In this document: one piece after another, positions 17,234-26,605 of the stretch | Layout: every line of letters starts with the position of its first letter | Position numbering within the stretch: position 1 is the first letter of the stretch | Source: Branchiibius cervicis | GTDB lineage: Bacteria > Actinomycetota > Actinomycetes > Actinomycetales > Dermatophilaceae | DNA: 64,000 nucleotides | Reading direction: 5' to 3' | Assembly: GCF_042661605.1 (NCBI RefSeq) | Contig: NZ_JBHSWJ010000002.1 | Span: forward strand, 2,852,001 to 2,916,000 | Position numbers and translations under genes: made by a program | Notes under the pieces: model-generated | Databases searched by the model: none | Seen by the model: the letters and a program-made list of their open reading frames with translations, nothing else | What the model was told of the DNA's origin: nothing

Positions 17234-19048
17234 ATGTCCGTGACCGTCACTGAGGACTCCGCAGCGGCTGGTGTTGCGCGCCCTGCACCGGGTTCTGTGG
17301 TGGTGCCAGCAGACGCTTCGGTGGCGGAGTTGTTGGTGGCGGCGGGTGAGTTGCTAGCGGTCGCCTACCAGCGGGTGCAGGAGGACTTTGCGGGGTTGTC
17401 GCTGGAGGTGTTGTTGGATCAGGTGGTGGCCGCGCAGCGGGTGCAGAACAGTGCCTGGGCGGTGCAAACCCACCGGTTGGCCCAAGCCGCGGCGATCGAG
17501 TACCGCGACGAACCCAACCCCTGGAGGGCGGGTTGCCGAAGCTGGTGACCCGGGTGATCCGCCACGCACCAGGATCGTTCACCGATGAGTGGTTCCCGGT
17601 GGAGGTCGCGACCGGTCTGGGTTGGTCCGACCGGCAAACCCACACCCGCCTGACCGATGCGTTGGACACCCTCACCGGGTGCCCGCGGTTGCTGGATCGG
17701 GTCGGTGCCGGGGGTTGGACCCGGCCAAAGCGTGCGCGGTAGCCCAGATCAGCACCGGCGCCCCCGACCACGTGGCCCAGGCGATCGAGGACAAGATCCT
17801 CAGCACAGACCCCGAGGGTTTGACCGCGACGAAGGTGCGGGCGATGGCCCGCCGGGTCCGGGTGCGTCTGGACCCGGTCGGGGCCGACCAGGCATCAACG
17901 GCGCGGCGCCGGTCGGCGGTGGGGGTGTGGGTCAGCCCGCACCACGAACCCGGCCTGTCCCAGTTGACGGCGCTGCTACCCACCCTGGAGGCAGCCAAAC
18001 TGATGGCCGCGGTCGATGAACTGGCTAGGGAGTTGCACCAGGTCACCACCACCGACAAAACGTTGCCGCAGTGCCGGGTCGACGCGTTGACCGACCTAGC
18101 GCTGCGCGGGGTGGGTGTCGATACCCAGCTGACGTTCCTGATCCCCCTCACCCCACCCATCACCCCGCCCATCAGCGAGAGACCCGGGCAGATACCGGAG
18201 TTGGTAGTGGGTGAGTTGTTGTGTGAGGAACCGGACTGGTCGGAGCTGAACGATGCGTTCGATGAGGCCTGCCAGGACTACCACTGGCACGAAGACGGTC
18301 TGGAACCAGTCAACGGGCTCAATGAGTTGGATGAGGAACTACAGGCGTTGATCGCCGGCGAACTAGCCGACCTCAACACCACCGCCCGCGAAAGCAGGCA
18401 ACGGGAAGCAAGGGACCGGGAAACCGACGAACGGGACACCAGGGAACCGGCCACTGGGTGTCAGGACCCACCGGGCAGCGGTCCACCAGACACCGCACCA
18501 CCAGACACCGCACCACCAGACACCGCACCACCAGACACCGCACCACCGGGTAGCGGGCCGCCGTGCGAGGTTGCAGTGCAGGCAGGCCGGTTGGAACACC
18601 CCGCCAGCACCAGAGCCGGTCACCCTCACTGCGGGATCGGGGACGTGTTGCTGCCGCGGGTGGGGGTCATCCCCGCGGAGGTGATCACCCAGATGACCCA
18701 CGTGCTCGGGATCAAGCTGACCCGCGCCCTGACCGACGCGACCACCGGCACCGTCATCGAAACCAGTGACCGGTCCTACCGTCCCGGGGCCCGCCTAGCC
18801 CGGTTCGTGCGAGCCCGCGACCAACACTGCCGCTTCCCCGGCTGCACCCGACCCGCCAAACTCACCGACCTGGACCACGTGACCCGCTACCCCAACGGGC
18901 CCACCGCCGCCCACAACCTGCAATGCCTATGCCGCCACCACCACCGCGCCAAACACGAAGGCGGCTGGACCGTCACCATGACCCCCACGGCGTGTGCACC
19001 TGGACCAGCCCCGCCGGCCACACCTACACCACCCACCCCGGCGACTGA
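17234..19048 (+). pseudogene. DUF222/13E12-type protein with C-terminal HNH endonuclease domain, three frameshifts
   Basis: This is the actinobacterial repeat family with an N-terminal DUF222 domain and a C-terminal HNH nuclease (CRFPGCTRPAKLTDLDHV, then AHNLQCLCRHHHRAKHEGGW). Three changes of frame break it: at the C run 17518-17521, the G run 17710-17714 and the C run 18982-18986. One added base at each restores a continuous protein of about 605 residues ending GHTYTTHPGD. TACACT lies 6 bases before the ATG. The family is spread in many copies in actinobacteria; its role, possibly in mobile elements, is not settled. Confidence 0.88.
18483..18542 (+). repeat. Four tandem copies of a 15-bp unit inside the HNH gene
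   Basis: The unit CCACCAGACACCGCA is repeated four times without change and encodes PPDTA repeats in the linker between the DUF222 and HNH domains. Exact tandem repeats of this kind vary in copy number by slippage. Confidence 0.95.
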
Positions 19049-19116
19049 GCCGACGTTCGGGTCGACCGGCTGTCGTAGTCTCACAGGAGACGCGTGACCC
19101 ATCGACGGAGGCCCTC

Positions 19117-20004
19117 ATGCCGAACACCGCAAAACTCGACCGGTTCCGCACCGCCCCCGGATTCCTCGCGGCCCTGGATCAGAGCGGTGGCAGCAGCCCG
19201 AAAGCCTTGGAGCAGTACGGCATCGAACCGTCCGAATACTCTTCCGACGCAGAGATGTTCGACCTCATCCACGACGAGCGCACCCGCATCGTCACCAGCC
19301 CGGCCTTCACCGGCGACCGGGTCCTCGCCGCGATCATGTTCGAGGACACCATGGACCGCCAGGTCGACGGACGCCCCACCGCCGACTACCTGTGGTCGGT
19401 GAAGGGCGTCATCCCGTTCCTGAAAATCGACAAAGGTCTGCAGGACGAGGCCGACGGAGTCCAACTCATGAAGGACATTCCCGGGCTCGATGAAACCCTC
19501 GCCAAAGCAGCAGCGCAGGGGGTCATCGGCACCAAGGAACGCTCCGTCATCCATTCAGCCAACCCCGACGGAATCTCCCGGATCGTCGACCAACAGTTCG
19601 CCGTCGCTCAGCGGGTCATCGCCGCCGGTCTGCTGCCCATCCTCGAGCCCGAGATCGACATCCATGCACCCGACAAGCAACGGTCCGAAGAACTCCTCAA
19701 GGCCGGCATCCTGGAATGGCTGCCCCGGATCGGTGACAGTCAGGTCGCGATCAAGATCTCCCTGCCGAGCGTCGACGGCTTCTACAACGACCTCATGCGG
19801 CATCCGAACGTCGCGCGCGTCGTTGCCCTCTCCGGCGGTTACTCCCGCGAGGAAGCCGACGAGCACCTACGCCGCAACCCCGGTCTCATCGCCAGCTTCA
19901 GCCGCGCCCTCCTCGAAGGGCTGAACGTGCACCAGACCGACGAAGAGTTCAACGCCACCTTGGAGCACTCCATCGAGCAGATCTACCAGGCGTCCGTCGC
20001 CTGA
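19117..20004 (+). CDS. Fructose-bisphosphate aldolase, class I
   Basis: At 295 residues this is the short bacterial class I aldolase, which splits fructose 1,6-bisphosphate with a Schiff-base lysine and no metal. Visible are FLAALDQSGGSSPKALEQYG near the N-terminus, IPFLKIDKGL, the ILEPEIDI strand and the VAIKISLP segment with the expected active-site lysine. The start at 19117 has a GACGGAGG ribosome site. It is a single gene, and its 3' end overlaps the convergent nucleoside hydrolase gene by 22 bases. Confidence 0.94.
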   Translation: MPNTAKLDRFRTAPGFLAALDQSGGSSPKALEQYGIEPSEYSSDAEMFDLIHDERTRIVTSPAFTGDRVLAAIMFEDTMDRQVDGRPTADYLWSVKGVIPFLKIDKGLQDEADGVQLMKDIPGLDETLAKAAAQGVIGTKERSVIHSANPDGISRIVDQQFAVAQRVIAAGLLPILEPEIDIHAPDKQRSEELLKAGILEWLPRIGDSQVAIKISLPSVDGFYNDLMRHPNVARVVALSGGYSREEADEHLRRNPGLIASFSRALLEGLNVHQTDEEFNATLEHSIEQIYQASVA

Positions 20005-20894
20005 GAGTCGCGCGTCTGACACTGCAAGCCCAGCAGGATCCGCCGCGTCACACTGCGCGCCGCGGCCTCGGCGTTGACCGCGGTCACAATCTTCGTGCGC
20101 CCCTCGCCGGGCGCGAATCGCGTTGACCCGTCGCTGGATACGACCACCCGACCGGGACGCGAGAACTCGAAGAGATCGGGCTCGAGATACGCCAGCGCCG
20201 CAACCGGATCGTGCGGAACCTCGTAGTCCTCGTCCCACCGCGCCAACCAATCGTTGATCTCCCGTCCGAGCACGGCGCCCAGCGGACCCGCACCGGCTAC
20301 CAGCCGCAAGGCATCCGCGTAAAGCCGAACTTGCCTTGTGATGTCGAGTCCGACGACGAGTGTCGTTGCGTCCGCGTCGAACACCGCTCGTGCGGCCTCA
20401 ACGTCGGACACGATGTTGTGCTCCGGGGCGGCGTGCGCCCGGAAGTCGCCGCCCATGACCACCAACCGGGCCAACGCGGCAGGCAGAGCCGGCGACGCTG
20501 CAAACTCGGTGGCAATCGTGCTCAGTGGAGCGATGGCCAGAAGCACTCCCCCACCTGCCAGCCCCAGATCGACCGGCACCAGATCCGTGGGTGGCACCAG
20601 ATCGCCGTACGCCGATCCCTCGTGACCCGCCCACCACACCGGAGCACCCGAAAGGGGAAGGTCCTTCCCCACCGCGACTCGTAATGACCGACCGGTCAAG
20701 GCAGCCATCCGTTGCGCGATCGACGCCCGCAGTCGTACGTCGCCGTAGGACACGATCAGCTGCCGGAGATCGAACTCCGATGAGCCCCAGACCAATGCCA
20801 GCGCCAGCTCATCGTCAGGATCGGATCCCAGATCGGTGTCGATAACCAGCGGAACGCTCAGGAGCCGGTCGCCTTTCCGGCGTTCGGACCCCAC
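19983..20894 (-). CDS. Nucleoside hydrolase (inosine/uridine-preferring type)
   Basis: Nucleoside hydrolases cleave the N-glycosidic bond of ribonucleosides using a bound calcium. The N-terminal calcium motif is DTDLGSDPDDELAL, a variant of the common DTDPGxDD with an extra residue. GGGVLLAIAPLSTIA, VVMGGDFRAH and PEHNIVSDVEAA are also family-like, and the length of 303 fits. The GTG start overlaps the upstream permease gene by 37 bases; a start nearer VPLVIDTD is possible. Its place at the end of an ABC transporter operon suggests that the imported compound is a nucleoside-like molecule (inference). Confidence 0.9.
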   Translation of the reverse strand: MGSERRKGDRLLSVPLVIDTDLGSDPDDELALALVWGSSEFDLRQLIVSYGDVRLRASIAQRMAALTGRSLRVAVGKDLPLSGAPVWWAGHEGSAYGDLVPPTDLVPVDLGLAGGGVLLAIAPLSTIATEFAASPALPAALARLVVMGGDFRAHAAPEHNIVSDVEAARAVFDADATTLVVGLDITRQVRLYADALRLVAGAGPLGAVLGREINDWLARWDEDYEVPHDPVAALAYLEPDLFEFSRPGRVVVSSDGSTRFAPGEGRTKIVTAVNAEAAARSVTRRILLGLQCQTRDSQATDAW

Positions 20895-21717
20895 TTGGCC
20901 AGCACGGCGGACTCGATGAACGTCGCCACCATGTAGAGCGCGATCGCCACCACGGTCACCGTGAAGGTGACGGCCCAGATCTGTGCGTAATCACCCTGTG
21001 CCTTGGCCGACTGGACAGCGGCCCCCATCCCCTCGAACGTGAACAGCCATTCGTACAGCATCGCGCCTGTGATGGCCCCCGGCACCGCGATCCGCATCGC
21101 CGCGAAGAAGTACGGCAGCGCAGTCGGCACCGCGACCTTGCGCAGAATGGTGAACCGGTTGCCGCCGTAGACACTCACGAGGTCGGCGGACTGCCTACTG
21201 ACACTGCGTAATCCGAGGGTGACGTTCACCAGCAGCGGGAAGAACACCACGATGGTCCCGATCAACGCACACGTCACCAGGCCGTTGCCGAAAATCACGT
21301 AGATCACCGGAGCCATCGCCAGCAGCGGAACTGTCCGCAGCAGCATCGCGATCGGCATGAACATGAACTCGACCGGTCGCACCAGCACGAAGATCGCCGA
21401 CACCAGCACGCTCGCGAGCACCCCGAACACGAAGCCGATGGCTGCGTGCCCGAGCGTCACCCACAACAGCGAGAGCAGATTCGAGCGGTGCTGCGCGGCA
21501 CTGCCGTCGAGACCGTCCTGAGTCAGGTAGTTCCACACGTCCACCGGCTTCTTGGCGATGAACGGGCTGACCCGCTGCGCGACACGATGACGTGCCACAG
21601 GATAAGCAGGATGATCCCCGAGATCACCACTGCACCAAGCGTCTTCAGCGACCGGGTAACGAAGTAGCGCCATTCGTTCGTGGTGCTGGACGACGCGGCC
21701 GCCGTGACCGTGGCCAT
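20858..21717 (-). pseudogene. ABC transporter permease (NitT/TauT type), frameshifted
   Basis: This is a BPD_transp_1-type permease with the EAA-like loop SVSRQSADLVSVYGGNRFTILRKVAVPTALP. The first 47 or so residues (MATVTAAASSSTTNEWRYFV to LILWHVIVSRS) are in one frame and the rest (VSPFIAKKPVDVWNYL onward) in another. One added base at the run 21571-21573 joins them into a normal permease with six helices. The ATG overlaps the stop of the second permease gene (ATGA). A sequence error is the likely cause. Confidence 0.87.
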
Positions 21718-22565
21718 CAGAGCACCCCCTGCGCTTCATCGGAACCGGACGACCACGGCGCCACCAGGCGACCTAGCAACCCGATCACCGCGTACGCCAG
21801 ACCGGCGATCGCGCCGCAGGTAATGGCCAGCGCCCACAGCCGCACCGAAGCGTTGTCGGCCTGAGCGGCGAGCAGTTGGATGCCGACACCGGAGTCGACG
21901 CCGCTGAGGAAGTACTCCCCCAGCACCGCACCCAGGAACGCGGCCGGCGCACCAATCTTCAACGCAGCCAGAATCGCCGGCAGCGCCGCGATCAACCGCA
22001 CCTTGGTCAGCTGCTTGAGACGGCCGCCGCCGTACGCACTGACCACGTCCAACTGGGTCTGGCTCGCCGCTCGGAAACCGAGGATGGCACCGACCACGGT
22101 GGTGAAGATGACACTGATCCCGGCCAGGAAGACACTCGTACCGCGACTGCCGGCCGGCGTCATCAAGGTGACGATCGGCCCGATCGCGGTCAGCGGGATA
22201 CACGAACACACCACCGCCAGCTGCGTGATCACACCCTCGGTCCACGGCAGCAGCAGCACGATCACGGCCATTACCAGGCCGATCAGCGTGCCCCACAGGT
22301 ACCCGATCAGCGCCGCGCCGCCGGTGGCCGCGACCGCCTTCCAGTAGATCTGCGAACCGAAGTCGGAGAACAGTTCCTTCACCACGTTGACCGGTGACGG
22401 CACCGCGCCCTCCGGCCCGAAGAAGATCGCAGAGACCAGCCACCACAGGGCGATGATCAGCACGGTCCCGATCAACCCCGACACCCACGGCGGCAGACTG
22501 GCCAGCGCTCGCCAGGACAGTCGGCGATCTGTCAGCCCGGCCGCCGGCGCCGTGCTCACGGTCAT
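21717..22565 (-). CDS. ABC transporter permease (NitT/TauT type)
   Basis: The 282-residue integral membrane protein has an N-terminal helix (VSGLIGTVLIIALWWLVSAIFF) and the binding-protein-dependent transport domain with the loop AASQTQLDVVSAYGGGRLKQLTKVRLIAALP that contacts the ATPase. It is the second permease of the transporter; its start overlaps the ATPase gene stop by 4 bases and its stop overlaps the next permease start. Two different permeases with one ATPase indicate a heterodimeric membrane core. Confidence 0.92.
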   Translation of the reverse strand: MTVSTAPAAGLTDRRLSWRALASLPPWVSGLIGTVLIIALWWLVSAIFFGPEGAVPSPVNVVKELFSDFGSQIYWKAVAATGGAALIGYLWGTLIGLVMAVIVLLLPWTEGVITQLAVVCSCIPLTAIGPIVTLMTPAGSRGTSVFLAGISVIFTTVVGAILGFRAASQTQLDVVSAYGGGRLKQLTKVRLIAALPAILAALKIGAPAAFLGAVLGEYFLSGVDSGVGIQLLAAQADNASVRLWALAITCGAIAGLAYAVIGLLGRLVAPWSSGSDEAQGVL

Positions 22566-23452
22566 GCCGAGGTCTCCTCGGCGGCGTCGAGTTCGCCGTC
22601 CGCGATCTCACCGTGCGGGTCGTCCCCGCCGTGATGGCCGAAGAGGATCTCCGACAACTGGTCGACGTAGGCATGGAACTCAGGTGCTCGCTGCAGGTCC
22701 GGCGTCCGCGGTCGCGGCAGGTCGATCGGCACGATCTGGTCGATCTTGCCCGGCCGGGGACTCATGACCGCGACCACATCGGACAGGAACACTGCCTCGG
22801 AGATGCCGTGCGTGACCATCAGGGTGGTCGCCGGCCGCTCCGTCCAGATCCGTTGCAACTCCAAGTTCATCCGCTGCCGGGTCATGTCATCGAGGGCCCC
22901 GAAAGGCTCGTCCAGCAGCATCAGTGTCGGCTGTACCGCCAAGCACCGGGCGATCGACGCCCGTTGCCGCATGCCGCCGGACAGCTGTGCGGGCTTGGCC
23001 TTCTCGAAGCCGGACAGTCCCACCAAGGAGATCAGGTCGGCGATGAGCTTCGGGTCGGCCTTGATGCCGGCCACTTCAAGCGGTAGCCGGATGTTGTGCT
23101 CGATCGTCCGCCAGGGCAGCAGCGCTGAATCCTGGAAGGCGATCCCGATCTCGTGTGCCCGCTGGATCTCCCTGGCCGACATCCCGTTGACCAGGACCTC
23201 ACCGGTGCTGGGGGTTTCGAGCCCGGCGATGATCCGCAGGATCGTGGACTTGCCGCACCCGGACGGGCCGAGCAGGGAAATGAACGAGTCACGCTTCGTG
23301 CCGAGGTTCACCTCGGCCAGCGCATGCACCGACTTGCGACCCAGGGAGAAGGTCTTGGTCAGACCCTGCAGGTTGATGCCGGTCGCCAGGTGGGGGTTGG
23401 CCGCCGGATCACCGGTCGCCAGGTCCGATGCCAGAGTCGTCTCAGAAGTCAT
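22562..23452 (-). CDS. ABC transporter ATP-binding protein (NitT/TauT type)
   Basis: The 296-residue ATPase has Walker A GPSGCGKST, the signature LSGGMRQRASIARCL and Walker B LMLLDEPFGALDD, followed by the switch histidine in VTHGISEA. FQDSALLPWRTIEHNI is the Q-loop region typical of the SsuB/TauB/NrtD branch. ATG at 23452 was preferred to a TTG three codons upstream. It overlaps the first permease gene. The hairpin at 23491-23526 separates it from the binding-protein gene. Confidence 0.94.
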   Translation of the reverse strand: MTSETTLASDLATGDPAANPHLATGINLQGLTKTFSLGRKSVHALAEVNLGTKRDSFISLLGPSGCGKSTILRIIAGLETPSTGEVLVNGMSAREIQRAHEIGIAFQDSALLPWRTIEHNIRLPLEVAGIKADPKLIADLISLVGLSGFEKAKPAQLSGGMRQRASIARCLAVQPTLMLLDEPFGALDDMTRQRMNLELQRIWTERPATTLMVTHGISEAVFLSDVVAVMSPRPGKIDQIVPIDLPRPRTPDLQRAPEFHAYVDQLSEILFGHHGGDDPHGEIADGELDAAEETSA

Positions 23453-23490
23453 GCAGCGCAATACCTTTCAGGCGCGAGGCCCAACGTCAC

Positions 23491-23526
23491 GAGCGCGGAC
23501 CTCCGGTGATCGGGAGGTCCGCGCTC
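23491..23526 (-). terminator. 14-bp hairpin between binding-protein and ATPase genes
   Basis: GAGCGCGGACCTCC (23491-23504) and its exact complement (23513-23526) form a stem with an 8-base loop, 7 bases after the binding-protein stop. Such hairpins in ABC operons often act as partial terminators or protect the mRNA of the highly needed binding protein; which applies here is inference. Confidence 0.65.
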
Positions 23527-23532
23527 ACGACG

Positions 23533-24680
23533 TCAACTGGTCGGGATGGTGAACTTGGTGATCAGGTCCGGGTTTTCCTTGTAGACCTCTTTGATCAACG
23601 ACAGATCGAACAACTGCTCGGCGGTGACGTCGGTGCCCATCGCCTTCAGCGCCTTGATGTTGTTGGCGACCAGGTCGTCGGTCATCGTGAACAGGCCGTT
23701 GGAGTTCACGTCCTCGGTCAGGATGAGGCCGTTCTGGGCCGTGGCCTCCGCGGTCTGTTCCGTGACGTCCAGCTTCTGGTCCGCACCGTACTTGTCCACG
23801 GCGTACTTCGCCGACTGGGCCGGGTCCTTGACCGCATCGGTCCAACCCTTGATCTCCGCCTTCAGGAAGGCCTTGAGCTTGTCACGGTCGGACTTGATCG
23901 AGGCGCCCGTGACGGTGAACGTCTCCGCGGTGAACGGCAGCCCGTTGTCGGCCAGCCCCAGGACGACCGGGGTGTAGCCCTTGCCCTTGGCCAGGATCGG
24001 CTCGTTGGTGATGTAGGACATGTGCGCGTCGTACTTGCCGGCGTACAGCGGTGCTAGGTCATACAACGTGGTCACCATCGTGACGTCGCTCGGCGACAGG
24101 CCGTTGGCCTTCAGGAAGCCCTCGAAGATCGTCTGGTTGCCACCGGACTGCACACCGATCTTCTTGCCCTTGAGGTCGGCCACCGTCTTGATCGGCGTCT
24201 TCTCCTCGAGGGACAACAAGCAGAACGGGTTCTTCTGGTACGTCGACCCGATGATCTTCAGGTCCGCCCCTTGCCAACCTGCGGCGCGGTGATCGACGGC
24301 GAGGACAGGCCGACCAGCGCCTTGCCCGAAAGCACCGCTTCCTCGGCGCCGGTGCTGCCACCGCCGGCCAAGAGGTTGACCGTGCCGAACCCGGCGTCCT
24401 TGTAGTAACCCTTCTCGGTGGCGAAGTACTCGCCGGCGAATTCGATGTTCTTGATCCAGGACAACTGGACCCCGATATCGCCGAACGAGCCACCGGCGCC
24501 GCCGGAACCCGTCGCGGACGGTGACGACGAGCTGGACGAGCTGCCGCAGGCGGACAGCAGGGCGCCGCCGACGAGGGTTGCGCCGCCGAGTCCGGCGTAA
24601 CGCAGCAGGCCACGGCGGTCGAGTGACGGGCCGAGGGAACGATGAGAAGCGGTCAAGGGAACTCCTAAGCGATCGGACAT
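23533..24680 (-). pseudogene. ABC transporter substrate-binding lipoprotein (NMT1/ThiY-like), frameshifted
   Basis: The N-terminus has a twin-arginine-like LDRRGLLRYAG segment and the lipobox LLSAC, followed by a serine-rich linker, so it should be a lipoprotein exported by Tat. The NMT1-type domain begins at VQLSWIKNIEFAGEYFATEKGYY. The first frame ends just after PQVGKG; the second carries LKIIGSTYQKNPFCLLSLEEKTPIKTVADLKGKKIGV to the end. One added base at the C run 24267-24270 joins them. The ligand is unknown; relatives bind pyrimidine, sulfonate or nitrate compounds. Confidence 0.87.
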
Positions 24681-24815
24681 CCGGCTACCAGGGCCGGCAT
24701 CGCTCCCCGGACGGAATGGCGGGGAAGCTACCCGCAGACGCTAGCTACGGCCCGTTTCAACCAGATTTCCCGGCGGTAACGGCCATCGATCGTCTTGGTC
24801 ACCGTCTGATTGCCG

Positions 24816-25731
24816 TCAGAGCAGATCCGCAACGCCCAGTACTCCGGCGTGCGCCGGGCCGGTCGCGCGCAACACATCGCCGGGAAAACCCTTGCTCGCC
24901 AACACGTTCGCAAGGTCGTCGGCGTCGTCGGCGCCCTGGGCCAGGAAGGCACAGGTGGGACCCGAGCCGGAGACCAGCCCGCCGAGCGCTCCCTCCGACA
25001 GTCCGGTGTCGACCGTGTCACGCAGGGCCGGGAGCAGGGAGAAGGCGGCGGGCTGTAGGTCGTTGTGCAGCAACGGGCCGATCTGTGCGGGGTCGCCTTG
25101 CCGCAGCGCTCCGAGCAACAACGGATCCACCTGAGGCGCCGGCACCTCGCGATCGCCCCGCAAACGGTCGCACTCGGCGTACACCGAACCCGCTGACAGG
25201 CCCTCCGGGTGCGTCACCAGTACCCACTCCAACGCGCCCGTGGCCAGCACGGGAGCCAGCAGTTCCCCGCGGCCGGTGCCCAGCGCCGTACCCCCGGTCA
25301 GGCAGAACGCAACGTCGCTGCCCAGCCGGGCCGCGACGCGCTCGAGCTCGGTGAGCGGCAGGCCGAGGTTGAACAGCTGGTCGGCTCCGAGGAGTGCCGC
25401 GGCCGCGTCGGCGGACCCCGGCCATGCCGCCGGCCACCGGGACACCCTTGTGGATGGTGATCGCCACACCCTCGGTGATACCGGTGAGCGTGCGCAGCTC
25501 CTCGATCGCGCGGACAGCCAGGTTGGTCGCATCGGTGGGTACGGCGTCCGCCTGGCGTCCGTCCACCCGGCAGGTCAGGTCCGCGGCCACCTCCAACTCG
25601 ACGTGCTCCCACAGGTTGACCGCGTGGAAGATCGTCGCCAACTCGTGGTAGCCGCCGTCGCCGCGCGGGCCCACGCGCAACTCGAGGTTGATCTTGCCGG
25701 GGGCGCGAGCGGAAGCGGTGACGGGCTCCAT
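24816..25731 (-). pseudogene. ispE: 4-diphosphocytidyl-2-C-methyl-D-erythritol kinase, frameshifted
   Basis: IspE phosphorylates CDP-methylerythritol in the MEP isoprenoid pathway. The first part (ASARAPGKINLELRVGPRGDGGYHEL to PVAGGMAG) and the second (SADAAAALLGADQLFNLGLP to the end, including GLVSGSGPTCAFL) are in different frames, meeting in the ATP-binding motif at the run 25416-25419. The length is one base over a multiple of three, so two bases are missing (restoring GGMAGGSADAAA) or one is extra. The gene should be essential if MEP is the only route, so a sequence error is likely. ATG lies 5 bases after the ksgA stop. Confidence 0.88.
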
Positions 25732-25736
25732 GCCGC

Positions 25737-26569
25737 TCACTGTAGGTTCTCGGCAATCGCCGCGAACTGCTCGATGGTGAGCCGCTCGCCGCGCAGCCCC
25801 GGGTCGATCCCGCTGCGCGGCAGGCGGCCTCGGCGGCGGCGGGCGATCCGGCCCAGCCGGACAGGGCCGAGCGCAGGGTCTTGCGGCGCTGCGCGAACGC
25901 CGTGTCCACGCAGGCGAACACCTGCTCACGGGAGGCGGTCGTGACCGGTGGGTCACGGCGTACGAACGACACCAGCCCCGAGTCGACGTTCGGCGCGGGC
26001 CAGAAGACGTTGCGGCCCACCCGGTCGGCGAGGTGTACGTCGGCCCACCACGCCGCCTTCGCGCTCGGCGCGCCGTAGACCTTGGATCCGGGCCGCGCGG
26101 CGAGCCGCTCGGCGACCTCCAGCTGGACCATGACCAGCGCCCGTTGGATGCTCGGGAACCGCTCGAGGCAGGTCAGCACGACCGGCACCGACACGTTGTA
26201 GGGCAGGTTGGCGACCATCGCCGTGGGCGCCGGGTCGGGCAGCGCCGTGATGTGCAGGGCGTCACCGGGTACGACGGTCAGACGGCGTGCGTCGTCGTGC
26301 TCGGCGACCGTGTGCGGCAGTTGCGCGGCGAGCCTCGGGTCGATCTCCACCGCGGTGACGTGCCGCACCTGCTCCAACAACGCCAGCGTGAGCGAGCCGA
26401 GACCGGGGCCGATCTCCAACACCACGTCGTCCGGCCCGACACCGGCCAGCCGGACGATCTTGCGGACCGTGTTGGGGTCGATGACGAAATTCTGCCCCCA
26501 CTGCTTGGTGGGCCGTACGTCGAGCTGCGCCGCGAGCGCGCGGACGTCAGCGGCGCTGAGCAGACCCAT
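25737..26569 (-). pseudogene. ksgA: 16S rRNA (adenine(1518)-N6/adenine(1519)-N6)-dimethyltransferase, frameshifted near the 3' end
   Basis: KsgA dimethylates two adenines near the 3' end of 16S rRNA. Motifs are QWGQNFVIDPNTVRKIV, the SAM site EIGPGLGSLT and the catalytic NLPYNVSVPVV. The frame is correct to EAACRAAG, then shifts at the run 25809-25811; one added base gives IDPGLRGERLTIEQFAAIAENLQ and a stop at 25737, five bases before ispE. Without repair the frame runs on antisense-like through ispE. ksgA-ispE is a standard actinobacterial pair. Confidence 0.9.
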
Positions 26570-26605
26570 GGCACCACCCTAATCGGGCGCCCGGCGAGGA
26601 TCCGA

